NCBI GenBank assembly: GCA_025057755.1
Contig: JANWVC010000029.1
Span: 1-64,000, forward strand
Length of the DNA stretch: 64,000 nt
From: Limisphaera sp.
GTDB lineage: Bacteria > Verrucomicrobiota > Verrucomicrobiia > Limisphaerales > Limisphaeraceae
Reading direction: 5' to 3'
A program made the translations under genes and the position numbers. Below the pieces are notes generated by a model that saw only the letters and a list, made by a program, of their open reading frames with translations, had not been told where the DNA came from and did no database searches. Of this stretch, positions 46,488 through 56,392 are shown piece by piece (within the stretch, counting starts at the first letter, position 1; each line of letters starts with the position of its first letter).

Positions 46488-47504
46488 TCAACGTCCGAGA
46501 AGTTGGGCTCGGTATTGTGTGGGCGACTGTCCCAAGATCTTCTTGAAGACCCGGTTGAAATGCGTGAGAGACTGAAAGCCCACTTCAAATGCGATCTCGC
46601 TGACTCGCAAATTCGGATTCAACAACAGGTTTTTGGCTTTTTCGATCCGCACGCGGGACAGGTAATCCGTGAAATTGATGCCGGTGTACTTCTTGAAAAC
46701 CTTGCAGAAGTAAAACGTGCTTGTGTTGACAGCCTTAGCGACCCGACTCAGCGAAAGGTCCTCGGCCATGTGTTCCAGGATATATTCCTTGGCCCGCGTA
46801 ATCACCGGTGGTTCCGCATTTCTTTGCTGCAACAGCACCTGATTACTGATCATCGCCAGGTGCTGGGCGAAGATGGTCAACAACCGCACGACCGATTCAT
46901 GCTGACGCGGTGGGATGATGCGCGTCTGGAAAAAGGCCTCCTCCAGCCGGCGTCGGTCGTATTCCAAGCCCCATGCGTCCAAGGTTCGACATACACGCGC
47001 AAACTGCCTGCGAGTGGGTCGCTTCCGAAACACTTGTCCGGTCTGTAAAAAACCGATCACCTGATTCCCAAGGCGAATCGGTACAGCCGTGTCGCTGAGT
47101 CCGGCAAAGCAATTGATGGTGCGCGCTCCTTCTACAGCCATGGCAACCAAGCGTTCCTGCACCTGTAAACAGGCCGCGCACGTCCGACTGCGTTCCGACA
47201 TCAAGCTGCAAAATGGGCTTTCGTACCGTTTCCCATGATGAGAAAGCCGCCAACTTTCTACCGGTCGGAGGGAAACCACCAGACCTGTGGCTTCCGAGAA
47301 GGCACGCTCATATTCCTGATAGACCTCGGAACGCAAGAGCGCTTCAATCAAGTTGCGACTTTCAGCCGGATCCATCAAAGTGGCTCGCGGTGTTGCCCCT
47401 TCCCCCACCGCAGCCCCTTTTGCAGCCGAGATCGTCGCCCCGTCGGACGAAGTTGGTCCGGAAGCCTTTTGCTCAGGTGAGCACTGAGCAATGGTTGTTT
47501 GCAT
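46488..47504 (-). CDS. PocR-domain AraC-family transcriptional regulator
   Basis: 338 aa from ATG 47502-47504. The N-terminal two thirds form a PocR sensory domain: FSEATGLVVSLRP, SPFCSLM, CAACLQVQERLV, INCFAGLSDTAVPIRLGNQV and GFLQTGQVF; its Cys residues are typical of the family and may hold a cofactor or ligand. The C-terminal 95 residues are an AraC double helix-turn-helix (DLSLSRVAKAVNTSTFYFCK, then RVSEIAFEVGFQSLTHFNRV FKK). Related proteins respond to hydrocarbon derivatives such as propanediol; the ligand here is unknown. It converges with smc and is divergent from the nitroreductase, 146 bp away, which may be its target. Confidence 0.9.
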   Translation of the reverse strand: MQTTIAQCSPEQKASGPTSSDGATISAAKGAAVGEGATPRATLMDPAESRNLIEALLRSEVYQEYERAFSEATGLVVSLRPVESWRLSHHGKRYESPFCSLMSERSRTCAACLQVQERLVAMAVEGARTINCFAGLSDTAVPIRLGNQVIGFLQTGQVFRKRPTRRQFARVCRTLDAWGLEYDRRRLEEAFFQTRIIPPRQHESVVRLLTIFAQHLAMISNQVLLQQRNAEPPVITRAKEYILEHMAEDLSLSRVAKAVNTSTFYFCKVFKKYTGINFTDYLSRVRIEKAKNLLLNPNLRVSEIAFEVGFQSLTHFNRVFKKILGQSPTQYRAQLLGR

Positions 47505-47650
47505 GTCGCCAAAGTACGCTAAGCCCCGCAGCCCTACAAGTGCCAGACTTGGAGTTTTAGAGAGGTCTGTCCGGCAGGGCGGAGCTTCCTCGCCGGTCGG
47601 GCTGAAACCTTGCAGGCGTTAATGGCCTGCTTATGTTGCTGCGGAGATGC

Positions 47651-48175
47651 ATGAAAGAGTTTTTTGAAGTGCTTGAGCATCGGCGCTCCATCCGGGCTTA
47701 CCAAAACCGCCCGCTGGAGCCGGGTCAGTTGGATCGGATTCTCCAAGCAGCCCAACGTGCACCTTCAGCCGGGAACCTCCAGGCATATGAAATTGTGGTG
47801 GTGCAGGATGCGGCCACACTTCACGACCTGGCGCGGCTTTGCTACAACCAGATGTTCATTGCCCAAGCCGCGGCTGGTCTGGTTTTCTGTGCTGACCCAG
47901 CCCGCTCAGCCAACCGGTACGGGCCGAAGGGTGAAACACTTTACGCCGTGCAAGATGCGACCCTTGCCGCAGCTTATGCTGAGCTGGCGGTGGCGGCTCT
48001 GGGATTGGCCACATGCTGGATTGGTGCATTTGACGAGGTCGAACTTGCGCGACGGTTGAAACTCCGAGCGGAGCTACGCCCCGTGGCGCTTTTGCCTATC
48101 GGTTGGCCGGCTGAAGATCCGCCCCGCACGCCGCGGCGTCCTGCCCAGGAAGTGGTACATGTATACCGGCCCTGA
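47651..48175 (+). CDS. Nitroreductase-family FMN oxidoreductase
   Basis: 174 aa from ATG 47651 behind GGAG. Family features: EHRRSIRAYQNRPLEPGQLD (FMN-phosphate Arg-Ser-x-Arg motif), AAQRAPSAGNLQAYEIVVVQ, then AAYAELAVAALGLATCWIGAF and the closing VALLPIGWPAEDP. These enzymes use FMN and NAD(P)H to reduce nitro compounds, quinones or enones in the cytoplasm; the natural substrate cannot be read from sequence. It is divergent from the PocR-AraC regulator. Confidence 0.92.
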   Translation: MKEFFEVLEHRRSIRAYQNRPLEPGQLDRILQAAQRAPSAGNLQAYEIVVVQDAATLHDLARLCYNQMFIAQAAAGLVFCADPARSANRYGPKGETLYAVQDATLAAAYAELAVAALGLATCWIGAFDEVELARRLKLRAELRPVALLPIGWPAEDPPRTPRRPAQEVVHVYRP

Positions 48176-48343
48176 TGCCGTCCGAACTTTGGCTCAATGG
48201 CTTCGGGAAAGTGGTTCTGCGGGCTCTGGAAGCGGGAATGCGCTCGGTGGATGGAGTCAAGGCAGGCACCCGCAACACGAGTCCACATTCAAAAGGGGCA
48301 CGCACGCCGGCCGATTTGGGAAGTACCGGGACTTGAACCACGC

Positions 48344-49222
48344 TTAGAGGGTTTGCAACCGTTTTTTCCAACGCTCCCAAGCCTCAGCCCGCGCCTGACG
48401 ATTCTCTGGCGAAGCATCCGGCGCTTCCCCCGCCCGCATGAAGCCGTGTCCCGCCCCTTCATACACTACCACTTCAAAAGTTTTGCCGAGTTGCTCCATG
48501 GTGCGACGCAGGGCGGGCAAACCGGCGTTTACACGCGCATCATTGCCCGCGTAGAATCCGTACACAGGTCGCTGGATCCGTGCCAGCTCTTCCTCTTTGT
48601 CCGGACCAGTTCCGTAAAAGACAAAAAACGCCCGCGGCTCCGTGCTCAGGGTCGCCAAGCGAAAGGCCTGAGCGCCACCCCAACAGAATCCGGCCACAGC
48701 GACTCGGCCATTACAGGCGGGCAGCTGGCCGACATATCGGATCACCGCCTCCAAATCGCCGATGATTTGTTCCTGCGGCAACGCCCCAACAGCCTTACGC
48801 GCAGCATCGGGACCGCCCCATTCGGCGGTTCCGCCTCCGCCGGGTGCCGTGCCGGACAACAAATCTGGCGCCACAGCCAAGTAACCAGCCTCGGCCAATT
48901 GATCAGTCACGCTACGCACCCAGTCCGTCAATCCGAAGATCTCGTGAATGACAATGACGGCCGCCGTTGGCTTCGGTCGTTCCGGATAGGCCACAAAACA
49001 CTGAACGGCTCGTGTATCCCTTTGAACCTTCACCCATTCCAAGTGCCGCGGCGATTGTTCCAGCCTGGCCCGAGCCCAATCCTGCGCAGCTACCTCCGCG
49101 GTCCAAATGCTCACCCATAGTCCCGCCGAAAAAGTGCCGATCCCTAAGGCCCGAGCCAACCTCGATTGAATCCGAGCCTGTGCGTGCCGGCCCCTCACAG
49201 ATGCAACGACCATTGTTTTCAT
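48344..49222 (-). CDS. Exported dienelactone-hydrolase-family esterase
   Basis: 292 aa from ATG 49220-49222; the frame stays open to 49321. A signal peptide is likely (ALGIGTFSAGLWVSIWTAEV, then AAQDW). The alpha/beta hydrolase core has the dienelactone hydrolase triad: Cys in GFCWGGAQA, Asp in AGNDARVNAG and His in GAGHGFM, plus the Glu of IHEIFGLTD that partners the Cys. The typical reaction is hydrolysis of dienelactones or other small esters. Export suggests a role in the periplasm on environmental substrates. It converges with the nitroreductase gene. Confidence 0.9.
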   Translation of the reverse strand: MKTMVVASVRGRHAQARIQSRLARALGIGTFSAGLWVSIWTAEVAAQDWARARLEQSPRHLEWVKVQRDTRAVQCFVAYPERPKPTAAVIVIHEIFGLTDWVRSVTDQLAEAGYLAVAPDLLSGTAPGGGGTAEWGGPDAARKAVGALPQEQIIGDLEAVIRYVGQLPACNGRVAVAGFCWGGAQAFRLATLSTEPRAFFVFYGTGPDKEEELARIQRPVYGFYAGNDARVNAGLPALRRTMEQLGKTFEVVVYEGAGHGFMRAGEAPDASPENRQARAEAWERWKKRLQTL

Positions 49223-49527
49223 GAGCCGCACTAAAACTGCATCAAATCTAGGGTCCTCGCGCAAGCTTGGATCCCGAAGTGGGATCGGCAATGAATGCAG
49301 CTTGGTGTCCCGTTTTGGCATCTGGCATTGGGCAAAGCCTGAACAAAAGGGTCACATCTTGGGCCGGCGCCTGACTATAGACCCAAGGAATTGTGGGTAA
49401 AGGTTTGATCAAATCAAAGTCACTGCGCCAACGAGCATGGCACGTCTTATGCTATCACTGCCCCAGAAGGCTAGTGCCCTCATCCTGACGGGGGAGGATC
49501 CGAAGCGGATTTTGGAAAGGCTGCAAC
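49223..49527. other. Divergent promoter region
   Basis: 305 bp between the minus-strand hydrolase start and the plus-strand kinase start. No gene; it should contain promoters for both directions. GGAAAGG just upstream of 49528 is the likely ribosome-binding site of the kinase. Confidence 0.45.
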
Positions 49528-51198
49528 ATGACGCCGATGCAAACAAAAGCAGCCGCGGGGCGGGAGACAGGTCACCCCGACGCCAAATCGCGAGGGGGAT
49601 CGCCGGGTGCTGCGTCGGGGCATACGGAACCGTGCGTGGCCGGCAAGCCTCAGCCAAGGACGGCAGCAGGCGACCTTGGGGTAAACGGCATCGACTTTCA
49701 GTTATTGGCCGAGGCCATACCTGTCGGGTTGTTTGTCTGTGAAGAAAAGAGGCTTCTCTTTACCAACGAGGCGTTTCGAAACCTCTGGGGTCGTCCCGTC
49801 CTTGGCGAGGAAGCGTGTTCGGAACTGGCCTCGGGGTTGGTTGAGACCGACCGGCCCGGGTTTCTGGAAGCTTTCCCATTGGCTCAAGACGGGTCTGAAG
49901 GGACGGTCCGGTATGAAGGACGGCTGGCAACGGGAGATGAGACTGCGTTGCGGGTGGAGGTTTATTTTCGGCGCCTGGTTGTGGAGGGGAGGTGTTTGGT
50001 GGTGGGCACGGTGCAGGATGTTACCGAGCGCCGAGGTTGGGAGGAACGGCTTGCCACCGAGCGGTCGATCCTCCGCACCTTAGTGGATCACTTGCCTGTC
50101 GCCATCTACCTCAAGGATACTGCCGCCCGTAAGACGTTGGTCAACCCTGTGGACCAACGAAATTTGGGCGTGCAGTGCGAGGCGGAGGCGTTGGGGCGCA
50201 CGGATTTTGAATTCTTCCCGCGCGAGCAGGCGGAGGCGTTTTACGCAGATGACCTGCGGGTTCTGACCACGGGACAACCGGTGCTTAATCGTGAAGAGCG
50301 CATCACGCGTCCGGACGGGTCCCAGGGCTGGTTGCTGACTTCAAAAGTGCCGTTGCGCGATGCACAGGGCCGGATTGTGGGGCTGGCTGGCATTGGTGTG
50401 GACATCACGGAACGCAAGCGAGCGGATGAACAAGTGCGTCTCTTTGCTGCGCAGTTAGAACGCAGCAACCGGGAATTGCAGGACTTTGCCTACGTGGCTT
50501 CGCATGACCTGCAGGAGCCGCTGCGCAAGATCGTGGTTTTCGGCGAGCGTCTTGTGGAGCGGTACGGCTCGCAATTGCCGCCGGAAGCGCGGGACTATTT
50601 GGAGCGGATGCGCCGGGCTGCCCAGCGCATGCAGACGCTCATCAACGACCTCTTGGCCTTCTCGCGTGTGACCACTCGCGCGCGCGATTTTGAGCGCGTG
50701 GCCCTTCGACAGGTTCTCGAGGACGTTCTGTCTGACCTTGAAGCCCGGATTGAGCAAACACGGGCAGTCATCACGGTGGAGGCTCTGCCTGAAATCGAGG
50801 CGGATCCCCTTCAGATACGGCAGCTTTTCCAAAACTTACTGAGCAACGCGCTCAAATTTCGGAAGCCGGACCAATGCCCGCAAATCCGCGTTTGGGCCGA
50901 GTGTTTTACCGGACCGCGGCCGGATGGTGGACCGGACGCACCCGCTGAGTCTCTCTGTCGTGTGTATGTGAAAGACAACGGTATCGGGTTCGACGAAAAG
51001 TATCTCGACCGGATCTTTAATGTCTTCCAGCGACTGCACGGTCGCGGAGAATACGAAGGCAGTGGGATCGGTCTGGCTATTGCGCGCAAAATCGTATTGC
51101 GGCACGGCGGTCAAATCACCGCTCGGAGCCAGCCGGGAGAAGGCGCTACCTTCATCGTCACCCTGCCCGTCCACCAACCCAAACCGACCCATCCATGA
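49528..51198 (+). CDS. PAS-domain sensor histidine kinase
   Basis: 556 aa starting at ATG 49528. A 50-residue low-complexity leader is followed by two PAS domains (about 55-165 and 175-300; the second ends VGLAGIGVDITERKRADEQ). Then comes a HisKA domain with phospho-acceptor His326 (FAYVASHDLQEPLRKIVVF) and a HATPase_c domain (N box LFQNLLSNALKFRK, G1 VKDNGIGFDEKY, G2 GSGIGLAIARKIV). No membrane segment, so a cytoplasmic sensor. The SHDLQEPLRKI H box is that of phytochrome-like kinases, but no GAF or PHY domain is present. Its stop overlaps the next start (ATGA), so it is coupled to the receiver. Confidence 0.93.
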   Translation: MTPMQTKAAAGRETGHPDAKSRGGSPGAASGHTEPCVAGKPQPRTAAGDLGVNGIDFQLLAEAIPVGLFVCEEKRLLFTNEAFRNLWGRPVLGEEACSELASGLVETDRPGFLEAFPLAQDGSEGTVRYEGRLATGDETALRVEVYFRRLVVEGRCLVVGTVQDVTERRGWEERLATERSILRTLVDHLPVAIYLKDTAARKTLVNPVDQRNLGVQCEAEALGRTDFEFFPREQAEAFYADDLRVLTTGQPVLNREERITRPDGSQGWLLTSKVPLRDAQGRIVGLAGIGVDITERKRADEQVRLFAAQLERSNRELQDFAYVASHDLQEPLRKIVVFGERLVERYGSQLPPEARDYLERMRRAAQRMQTLINDLLAFSRVTTRARDFERVALRQVLEDVLSDLEARIEQTRAVITVEALPEIEADPLQIRQLFQNLLSNALKFRKPDQCPQIRVWAECFTGPRPDGGPDAPAESLCRVYVKDNGIGFDEKYLDRIFNVFQRLHGRGEYEGSGIGLAIARKIVLRHGGQITARSQPGEGATFIVTLPVHQPKPTHP

Positions 51199-51647
51199 AA
51201 GGCAAGGAACGACCCATCATCATCCTGATGGCAGACGATGATCCGGACGATCGCGAGTTAACACGCGAGGCCTTCCATGAAAGTCGGCTTGCCAACGAGT
51301 TTCATACGGTCGAAGACGGTGAGGCCCTGCTCGATTATCTGCATCGTCGAGGCCGGTTTGCCCATCTTAACGGCACGCCTTTGCCAGGTTTGATCCTGTT
51401 AGACTTGAACATGCCGCGTAAAGACGGACGCGAAGCACTGCGGAAGATTAAGAGCGACCCACAATTGCGGCGAATCCCCATCGTCGTGCTCACCACGTCA
51501 AAAGCTGAGGAAGATATCTTGCGCAGTTACGATCTGGGGGTCAATTCGTACGTTACCAAACCGGTCACTTTCGCTTCCTTGGTTGAGCTGGTTCGCGTTC
51601 TCGGCCGTTATTGGTTTGAAGTTGTGGAGTTACCTCCGGAAGAATGA
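51195..51647 (+). CDS. Single-domain response regulator (Rcp1-like)
   Basis: 150 aa; ATG overlaps the kinase stop. A receiver domain only: acidic pocket MADDDPDDRE, acceptor Asp70 (LILLDLNMPRKDG), the Thr/Ser switch VVLTTSKAEED and Lys in NSYVTKPVTF. The LNMPRKDG form with an extended loop (RGRFAHLNGTPLPGL) is that of Rcp1-type partners of phytochrome-like kinases. With no output domain, it probably relays phosphate to another protein, the adjacent hybrid kinase being the obvious candidate. Confidence 0.94.
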   Translation: MKGKERPIIILMADDDPDDRELTREAFHESRLANEFHTVEDGEALLDYLHRRGRFAHLNGTPLPGLILLDLNMPRKDGREALRKIKSDPQLRRIPIVVLTTSKAEEDILRSYDLGVNSYVTKPVTFASLVELVRVLGRYWFEVVELPPEE

Positions 51648-51659
51648 GGAGCAGCTCCC

Positions 51660-53723
51660 ATGACACTTCCGGTCGTACATGTGCTCTTCGTGGACGATGA
51701 TGAGGACGATTACATCCTCACGCGGGAGCTGTTGACGCGGCCAGGTTTGACCACTCGTTATGAACTGCACTGGTGCCCGCACTACGAAGAAGCGCGGCAA
51801 GCCTTGGGTGGGGGTGAATTCGATCTTTGCTTGTTGGACTACCGCCTGGGAGTGCGGACCGGGCTGGAACTGTTAGAAGAAACTCGTGGCCTGCATCAAC
51901 GTCCCCCGGTGATTCTTCTCACCGGCCAAGGCGACCCTTCTGTAGATCTGGCCGCCATGCAGGCCGGGGCTGTGGAGTACTTGATCAAATCGGAACTCAC
52001 AGCCGAGGGGCTAGATCGTGCCATTCGCTATGCGTTGGAACGTCGCAAAAACGAGGAACGGCTACGACGGGACCGTGACCTCATCGGTCGAATCATGGAG
52101 ACCAGCCCGGTGGGTATTGTGGTGACGGATCGCTTGGGTCGTGTCACCTTCGCGAATGCGAGGGCGGAGCAGGTGCTGGGCGGAAACCGTGGAGCTGGAG
52201 CCGTTATACCCCACCTTTCTGAATGGCCGTTGCTGAACGCCGAAAGTGGCGCTGCGCATGCCCCGGGAGTGACTTTGAAACAGGCTTTGGAAACCGGCAG
52301 GCCGGTCCACGATTTGCGCGGTCTGTGGGACGATGGTCAACGGCGTTTGATCGTTTCCATCAACGCAGCGCCCTTGATGGACCCTGCCGGAGGCATTGAA
52401 GGCCTGGTGGTCACCGTGGACGATATCACCGAACGAGTCCACCTCGAAGAGCGGCTCCGACAGTCTCAGCGGATGAAATCCATCGGTCAACTGGCCGCCG
52501 GTGTGGCGCATGACATCAACAATGTGCTGACCGTCATCCAAGGTCACGCTGAACTGCTGCGCGAAGCCATCCCGTCGGGCCGGCCCGAGGAACGTTCCGT
52601 TCGCCAGATCTGCGCGGCTGCCGATCGTGCCGCCCGGTTTGTCCGACAACTGTTGTTGTTCAGCCGCAAACAAGTGGTGCAATTCAAGCGGTTGGATCTG
52701 GGGCAGGTGTTGCACAACCTGGCGCCCATGCTGTCCCGACTGCTGGGCGAAGACATCCATTTGGAACTGGATTGCACCGAATCGATTCCGCCCATTGATG
52801 CAGATTTGGGCATGATCGAGCAGGTAATCTTGAATTTAGCCGTCAATGCCCGCGACGCCATGCCCAGGGGCGGCCAGCTCCGTCTGGCGACAAGCCTTGT
52901 CTCCGTTCAGGAAGCCGAAGTCGTCCGCCGAAGCGCACCCCGGCCGGGCGCTTACGTATGCCTGACGGTTACGGACACCGGCTGCGGAATGGATGCCGCG
53001 ACGCTGGCCCGCATTTTTGAGCCGTTTTTTTCCACCAAGGAGACCGGCAAAGGCACCGGCCTAGGTCTGGCCACCGTGTACGGCATTGTCAAACAGCATC
53101 AGGGTTGGATCGAAGTCACCAGTCAGGTTGGCCTGGGCAGTACCTTTCGGGTCTATCTGCCAGCCGCTTCCGGCCCCGCCGGCGTTTCACAAGATACAGA
53201 GTTTCAGCGCCGACCTCGCGGCCGGCGGCAGGAAAGCATTCTGGTGGTGGAAGACGAACCGGACCTGCGTGAGCTTGTGCAGGAAGTGCTCTTGGCCTGC
53301 CAGTACACGGTCTACACCGCGGCCACTGGGCTTGAAGCACTGGGCCTATGGGATCGCATCGGCGGTGGTGTGGACCTTCTGTTGACGGACGTGGTCATGC
53401 CACAGGGAATCGATGGCCACGAACTGGCCGAACGGCTCCGCCAACGCAAGCCCGATTTACGGGTCATTTACACCAGCGGCTACAGCGGGAGCTTGGCTGG
53501 ACGTCAGCTTCAACTTCGAGACGGATGGTTCCTGCCCAAACCCTATCGGCCGGGGGTCTTGGCCCGCGTGATTCGGGCCTGTTTGGACAGCCCGATTGGT
53601 GCACCTCCGCCCCCCGACTTGGATTCCGTGCTCATCGAAGCTGGCGGCCGGCTTACAGCTCCGGAAGCTTGTGGCTCTGCCTCTGAAGCGCACGCAGCCG
53701 CTTCGTCGCGCTCAGACCAATGA
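51660..53723 (+). CDS. Hybrid receiver-PAS-histidine kinase-receiver protein
   Basis: 687 aa starting 12 bp after the response regulator. Domains: N-terminal receiver ([16 protein letters not shown], acceptor in [13 protein letters not shown]); PAS (about 150-270, [20 protein letters not shown]); HisKA with His284 ([19 protein letters not shown]); HATPase_c ([43 protein letters not shown]); C-terminal receiver ([31 protein letters not shown]). The tail is Ala/Ser rich. No membrane segment or DNA-binding output, so it likely acts by phosphorelay with the two upstream proteins. Confidence 0.93.
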   Translation: MTLPVVHVLFVDDDEDDYILTRELLTRPGLTTRYELHWCPHYEEARQALGGGEFDLCLLDYRLGVRTGLELLEETRGLHQRPPVILLTGQGDPSVDLAAMQAGAVEYLIKSELTAEGLDRAIRYALERRKNEERLRRDRDLIGRIMETSPVGIVVTDRLGRVTFANARAEQVLGGNRGAGAVIPHLSEWPLLNAESGAAHAPGVTLKQALETGRPVHDLRGLWDDGQRRLIVSINAAPLMDPAGGIEGLVVTVDDITERVHLEERLRQSQRMKSIGQLAAGVAHDINNVLTVIQGHAELLREAIPSGRPEERSVRQICAAADRAARFVRQLLLFSRKQVVQFKRLDLGQVLHNLAPMLSRLLGEDIHLELDCTESIPPIDADLGMIEQVILNLAVNARDAMPRGGQLRLATSLVSVQEAEVVRRSAPRPGAYVCLTVTDTGCGMDAATLARIFEPFFSTKETGKGTGLGLATVYGIVKQHQGWIEVTSQVGLGSTFRVYLPAASGPAGVSQDTEFQRRPRGRRQESILVVEDEPDLRELVQEVLLACQYTVYTAATGLEALGLWDRIGGGVDLLLTDVVMPQGIDGHELAERLRQRKPDLRVIYTSGYSGSLAGRQLQLRDGWFLPKPYRPGVLARVIRACLDSPIGAPPPPDLDSVLIEAGGRLTAPEACGSASEAHAAASSRSDQ

Positions 53724-53742
53724 ATCGGGTTACAAGGGGAAG

Positions 53743-54465
53743 TCACCAACCGAAGACAAAGGCCAAAAGGCCAGCCCAAAGTAACGATGGCAAATAGGAC
53801 GCCACTTCAATCCGGCGCACTTCCAGGATTAAAAGCGCCACTGAAAACACCAACAGACCGGACGTGGCGCAAACCGCTGCCGACGCATTTCCGCTTTCCA
53901 ACCACGGCTCCATCCACCACAAAACCAACGTCAGTGTGCCCTGAAACGCGAGCACTGCTACGGCCGAAAGCATCACGCCGACGCCCCAAATCTTCACAAA
54001 ACCCATCGTTGCCAAGCCGTCTATAACTGCCTTCAAGAACAGCGGGGATGGATCTCTTCCCAATACTTCTGCCACCGGCCCCAAAATCGCCAGCGGGGCC
54101 GCGCAGTACAGAGCCGTGCAAACCACAAAACCTTCCGTCCAATGTGCCCCTGCGCGCCCGCTAGCTGCTTCCATTTTGGCGCGAGCATAGCGCCCTAGCG
54201 CATTGGATCCCCGTTGCAGGTGCAACCACCGACCTGTCAACCGACCCAGGGCCAGCGCCATCATCACCAGTAGGAGCTGTCCTAAAATGGCCAGGATTGA
54301 ACCGTCCAGGTGGCGCCATGTCAGCCGCAATCCGAAGTACACGGTCAACATGAACAGCACGATCTTCAGCCAACCTTCCGTAGCTGGCCGCAGACCGCGT
54401 CGCATGGCCCATCCCGCTGCGCCACCCAGCAGGATCCCGATCATATTAGCCAAGGTGCCTGTCAC
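53743..54465 (-). CDS. DUF554 family membrane protein
   Basis: 240 aa from GTG 54463-54465. Seven or so hydrophobic helices. The starting GTLANMIGILLGGAAGWAMR and the GFVVCTALYCAAPLAILGPV, then KAVIDGLATMGFVKIWGVGV blocks match DUF554 (YdfK/YqgA-like), an inner-membrane family with no established function. It converges with the hybrid kinase gene (20 bp apart) and shows no obvious partner. Confidence 0.85.
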   Translation of the reverse strand: MTGTLANMIGILLGGAAGWAMRRGLRPATEGWLKIVLFMLTVYFGLRLTWRHLDGSILAILGQLLLVMMALALGRLTGRWLHLQRGSNALGRYARAKMEAASGRAGAHWTEGFVVCTALYCAAPLAILGPVAEVLGRDPSPLFLKAVIDGLATMGFVKIWGVGVMLSAVAVLAFQGTLTLVLWWMEPWLESGNASAAVCATSGLLVFSVALLILEVRRIEVASYLPSLLWAGLLAFVFGW

Positions 54466-54841
54466 GAACCCGACCTAACCACGAGTCGACGGCAACGAGA
54501 AGATCAAAGATGAGGTCCGTCCCGCCCGGGCGGTTTACGGCCCGCGCGCCCGCGATGGCGATCTCCGCCGGTTTCGCTGCCCGGTGACGCATCTTGCCCC
54601 GCACATGCCGCTGCATTCGGAAAAGGCATTCCCAAATCCTATGACAACGGTTTGGCAGGAATCGGCACTCGCGCCTGCGATCTAAAGACCCTTTTTCGAC
54701 ATCTGGCGGGGGAAAACCAGATCCGGTCTGGCAAAGGCTCGATCAAGCTTCAAGCACGGGGGCGGGACACCTTGCCCGTTGCCATCTTGTTACGAACCTG
54801 AACTGGCCGTGCTTCAGCAAACCGCATACTCTCAGGGCTCC
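54466..54841. other. Intergenic region upstream of the HAD gene
   Basis: 376 bp between the DUF554 start and the HAD-hydrolase start. No gene seen. The HAD frame is open from 54779, but the residues before the chosen Met do not fit the family. Confidence 0.4.
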
Positions 54842-55519
54842 ATGGTCCGACTCATTCTATTTGACATCGACGGAACATTGATTCGCACGGCTGGAGCAGG
54901 CGTCGGCGCTTTCATCCAGGCCTTGGCGGACGAATTTGGCATTCGGGACGGAATGGACCGTCTTCGGTTTGCCGGCCGCACCGACACAAGCCTCGTTCGC
55001 GAAATCCTACACGCTCATAGCATTCATGCGACGACTGAACATCTCCAACGGTTTTTTGACCGCTATGTTTTCCTCTTGGAGGAACGGCTACAGCGGCTGG
55101 GGGGCGAGATTCTTCCCGGGGTGTTATCTTTCTTGGATGGTCTGCAACAGCTCCGACCTGTGCCGGTGGTCGGTCTGCTTACCGGTAATATCCGACTCGG
55201 CGCAGAAATTAAACTTCGGCATTTCGGTTTGTGGGATCGGTTCCAGATTGGCGCCTTTGCCGATGACGCGGAAGACCGAGCCGTCATTGCAGCCCTGGCG
55301 CGACGCCGCGGAGAACGGCGACTCGGACACCCCTTACATGACAATGAAATCCTCGTGGTCGGCGACACGCCGCACGATATCGAGTGCGCGCGCGCGATCG
55401 GGGCCCGCATCTTGGCGGTGGCGACGGGGGAATTCGGCTTGGACGACCTCAGGCTGCACCGGCCGTGCTGGCTGGTCCAAAACCTCGGGGAGATCGCACC
55501 CGAGCTTGTGTGCGCGTGA
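54842..55519 (+). CDS. HAD-superfamily phosphatase
   Basis: 225 aa from ATG 54842 ([18 protein letters not shown]). HAD motif I DIDGT, motif [10 protein letters not shown], motif III in [12 protein letters not shown], motif [19 protein letters not shown]. The helical cap between motifs I and II places it in subfamily I, near phosphoglycolate phosphatase-like and beta-phosphoglucomutase-like enzymes; I cannot name the substrate. It is followed 205 bp later by clpP on the same strand. Confidence 0.88.
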   Translation: MVRLILFDIDGTLIRTAGAGVGAFIQALADEFGIRDGMDRLRFAGRTDTSLVREILHAHSIHATTEHLQRFFDRYVFLLEERLQRLGGEILPGVLSFLDGLQQLRPVPVVGLLTGNIRLGAEIKLRHFGLWDRFQIGAFADDAEDRAVIAALARRRGERRLGHPLHDNEILVVGDTPHDIECARAIGARILAVATGEFGLDDLRLHRPCWLVQNLGEIAPELVCA

Positions 55520-55724
55520 GTTGGCTCCAGCCCATGCACCCCGCTATGCAGTGTCGTGTGGATTGGCTCGCTTACGGCCGACCTTCTTTCAAAAAACCAA
55601 GCGTCAGGGCGTGAGCCATGGAGCGCGTGCGCTTTCGGACTCGACAGACTCGCTTCTCAGCCACGTTGGCTTGACGGTCCCTCCCCCCTCCCGTAGGTTC
55701 GGCCGTAACGTGGGAGATTCGCCT

Positions 55725-56351
55725 ATGTACCTGAACAATTTCCTTGTGCCCATGGTCGTGGAACAAACCGGCCGGGGCGAACGCGGGTATGACATCTATT
55801 CGCGGTTGCTGGTTGACCGCATTGTGTTTCTTGGCACACCCATTGACGACATGGTGGCCAATTTGGTCATCGCGCAACTGCTCTTCTTGCAGATGAGTGA
55901 TCCCAAGAAAGATGTGCACCTGTATATCAATTCACCCGGCGGCAGCGTCACGGCCGGATTGGCTATTTACGACACGTTGCAATACCTGACGTGCGACGTA
56001 AACACGTACTGCATTGGCCAGGCCGCCAGCATGGGTGCGGTTTTGCTAGCTGCAGGCACCAGAGGCAAACGCTTTGCCCTGCCCAACGCCCGCATCATGA
56101 TCCATCAGCCCTGGGGAGGTGTGCAAGGCGCCGCCACGGATATCAGCATCCAAGCGAAGGAAATCCTCCGGCTCAAGGACCGGCTCAACGAAATCCTGGC
56201 ATTCCATTGTGGGAAAAAAGTGGAAGAAGTGGCCAAGGACACCGATCGTGACTTCTACATGTCTGCCGAGGAAGCCCGCAACTACGGCCTCGTGGATGCC
56301 GTGGTGCAATCCCGCAGAGAAATCCCTGCTGCGCAGGAGCGGACGACCTGA
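55725..56351 (+). CDS. clpP: ATP-dependent Clp protease proteolytic subunit
   Basis: 208 aa from ATG 55725 ([20 protein letters not shown]) behind GGGAG. ClpP is the barrel-shaped serine protease that degrades proteins unfolded by ClpX or ClpA/C. The triad is complete: Ser102 ([10 protein letters not shown]), His127 (IMIHQPWGG) and Asp176 (DTDRDF). The [20 protein letters not shown] block and length are normal. clpX starts 41 bp later, so the two are probably co-transcribed. No trigger-factor gene precedes it. Confidence 0.97.
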   Translation: MYLNNFLVPMVVEQTGRGERGYDIYSRLLVDRIVFLGTPIDDMVANLVIAQLLFLQMSDPKKDVHLYINSPGGSVTAGLAIYDTLQYLTCDVNTYCIGQAASMGAVLLAAGTRGKRFALPNARIMIHQPWGGVQGAATDISIQAKEILRLKDRLNEILAFHCGKKVEEVAKDTDRDFYMSAEEARNYGLVDAVVQSRREIPAAQERTT

Positions 56352-56392
56352 GACTTCTGCCCCCTGGGTCGATCTGCGGCGCCCGGTATCTC

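Noticed and set aside
48315..48345. tRNA-like 3' end on the minus strand (GGTTCAAGTCCCGG) just after the dienelactone hydrolase gene
   Set aside because: The T stem has mismatches and no matching acceptor 5' strand, D arm or anticodon arm occurs upstream; that sequence is the end of the hydrolase gene. Chance match or remnant only.
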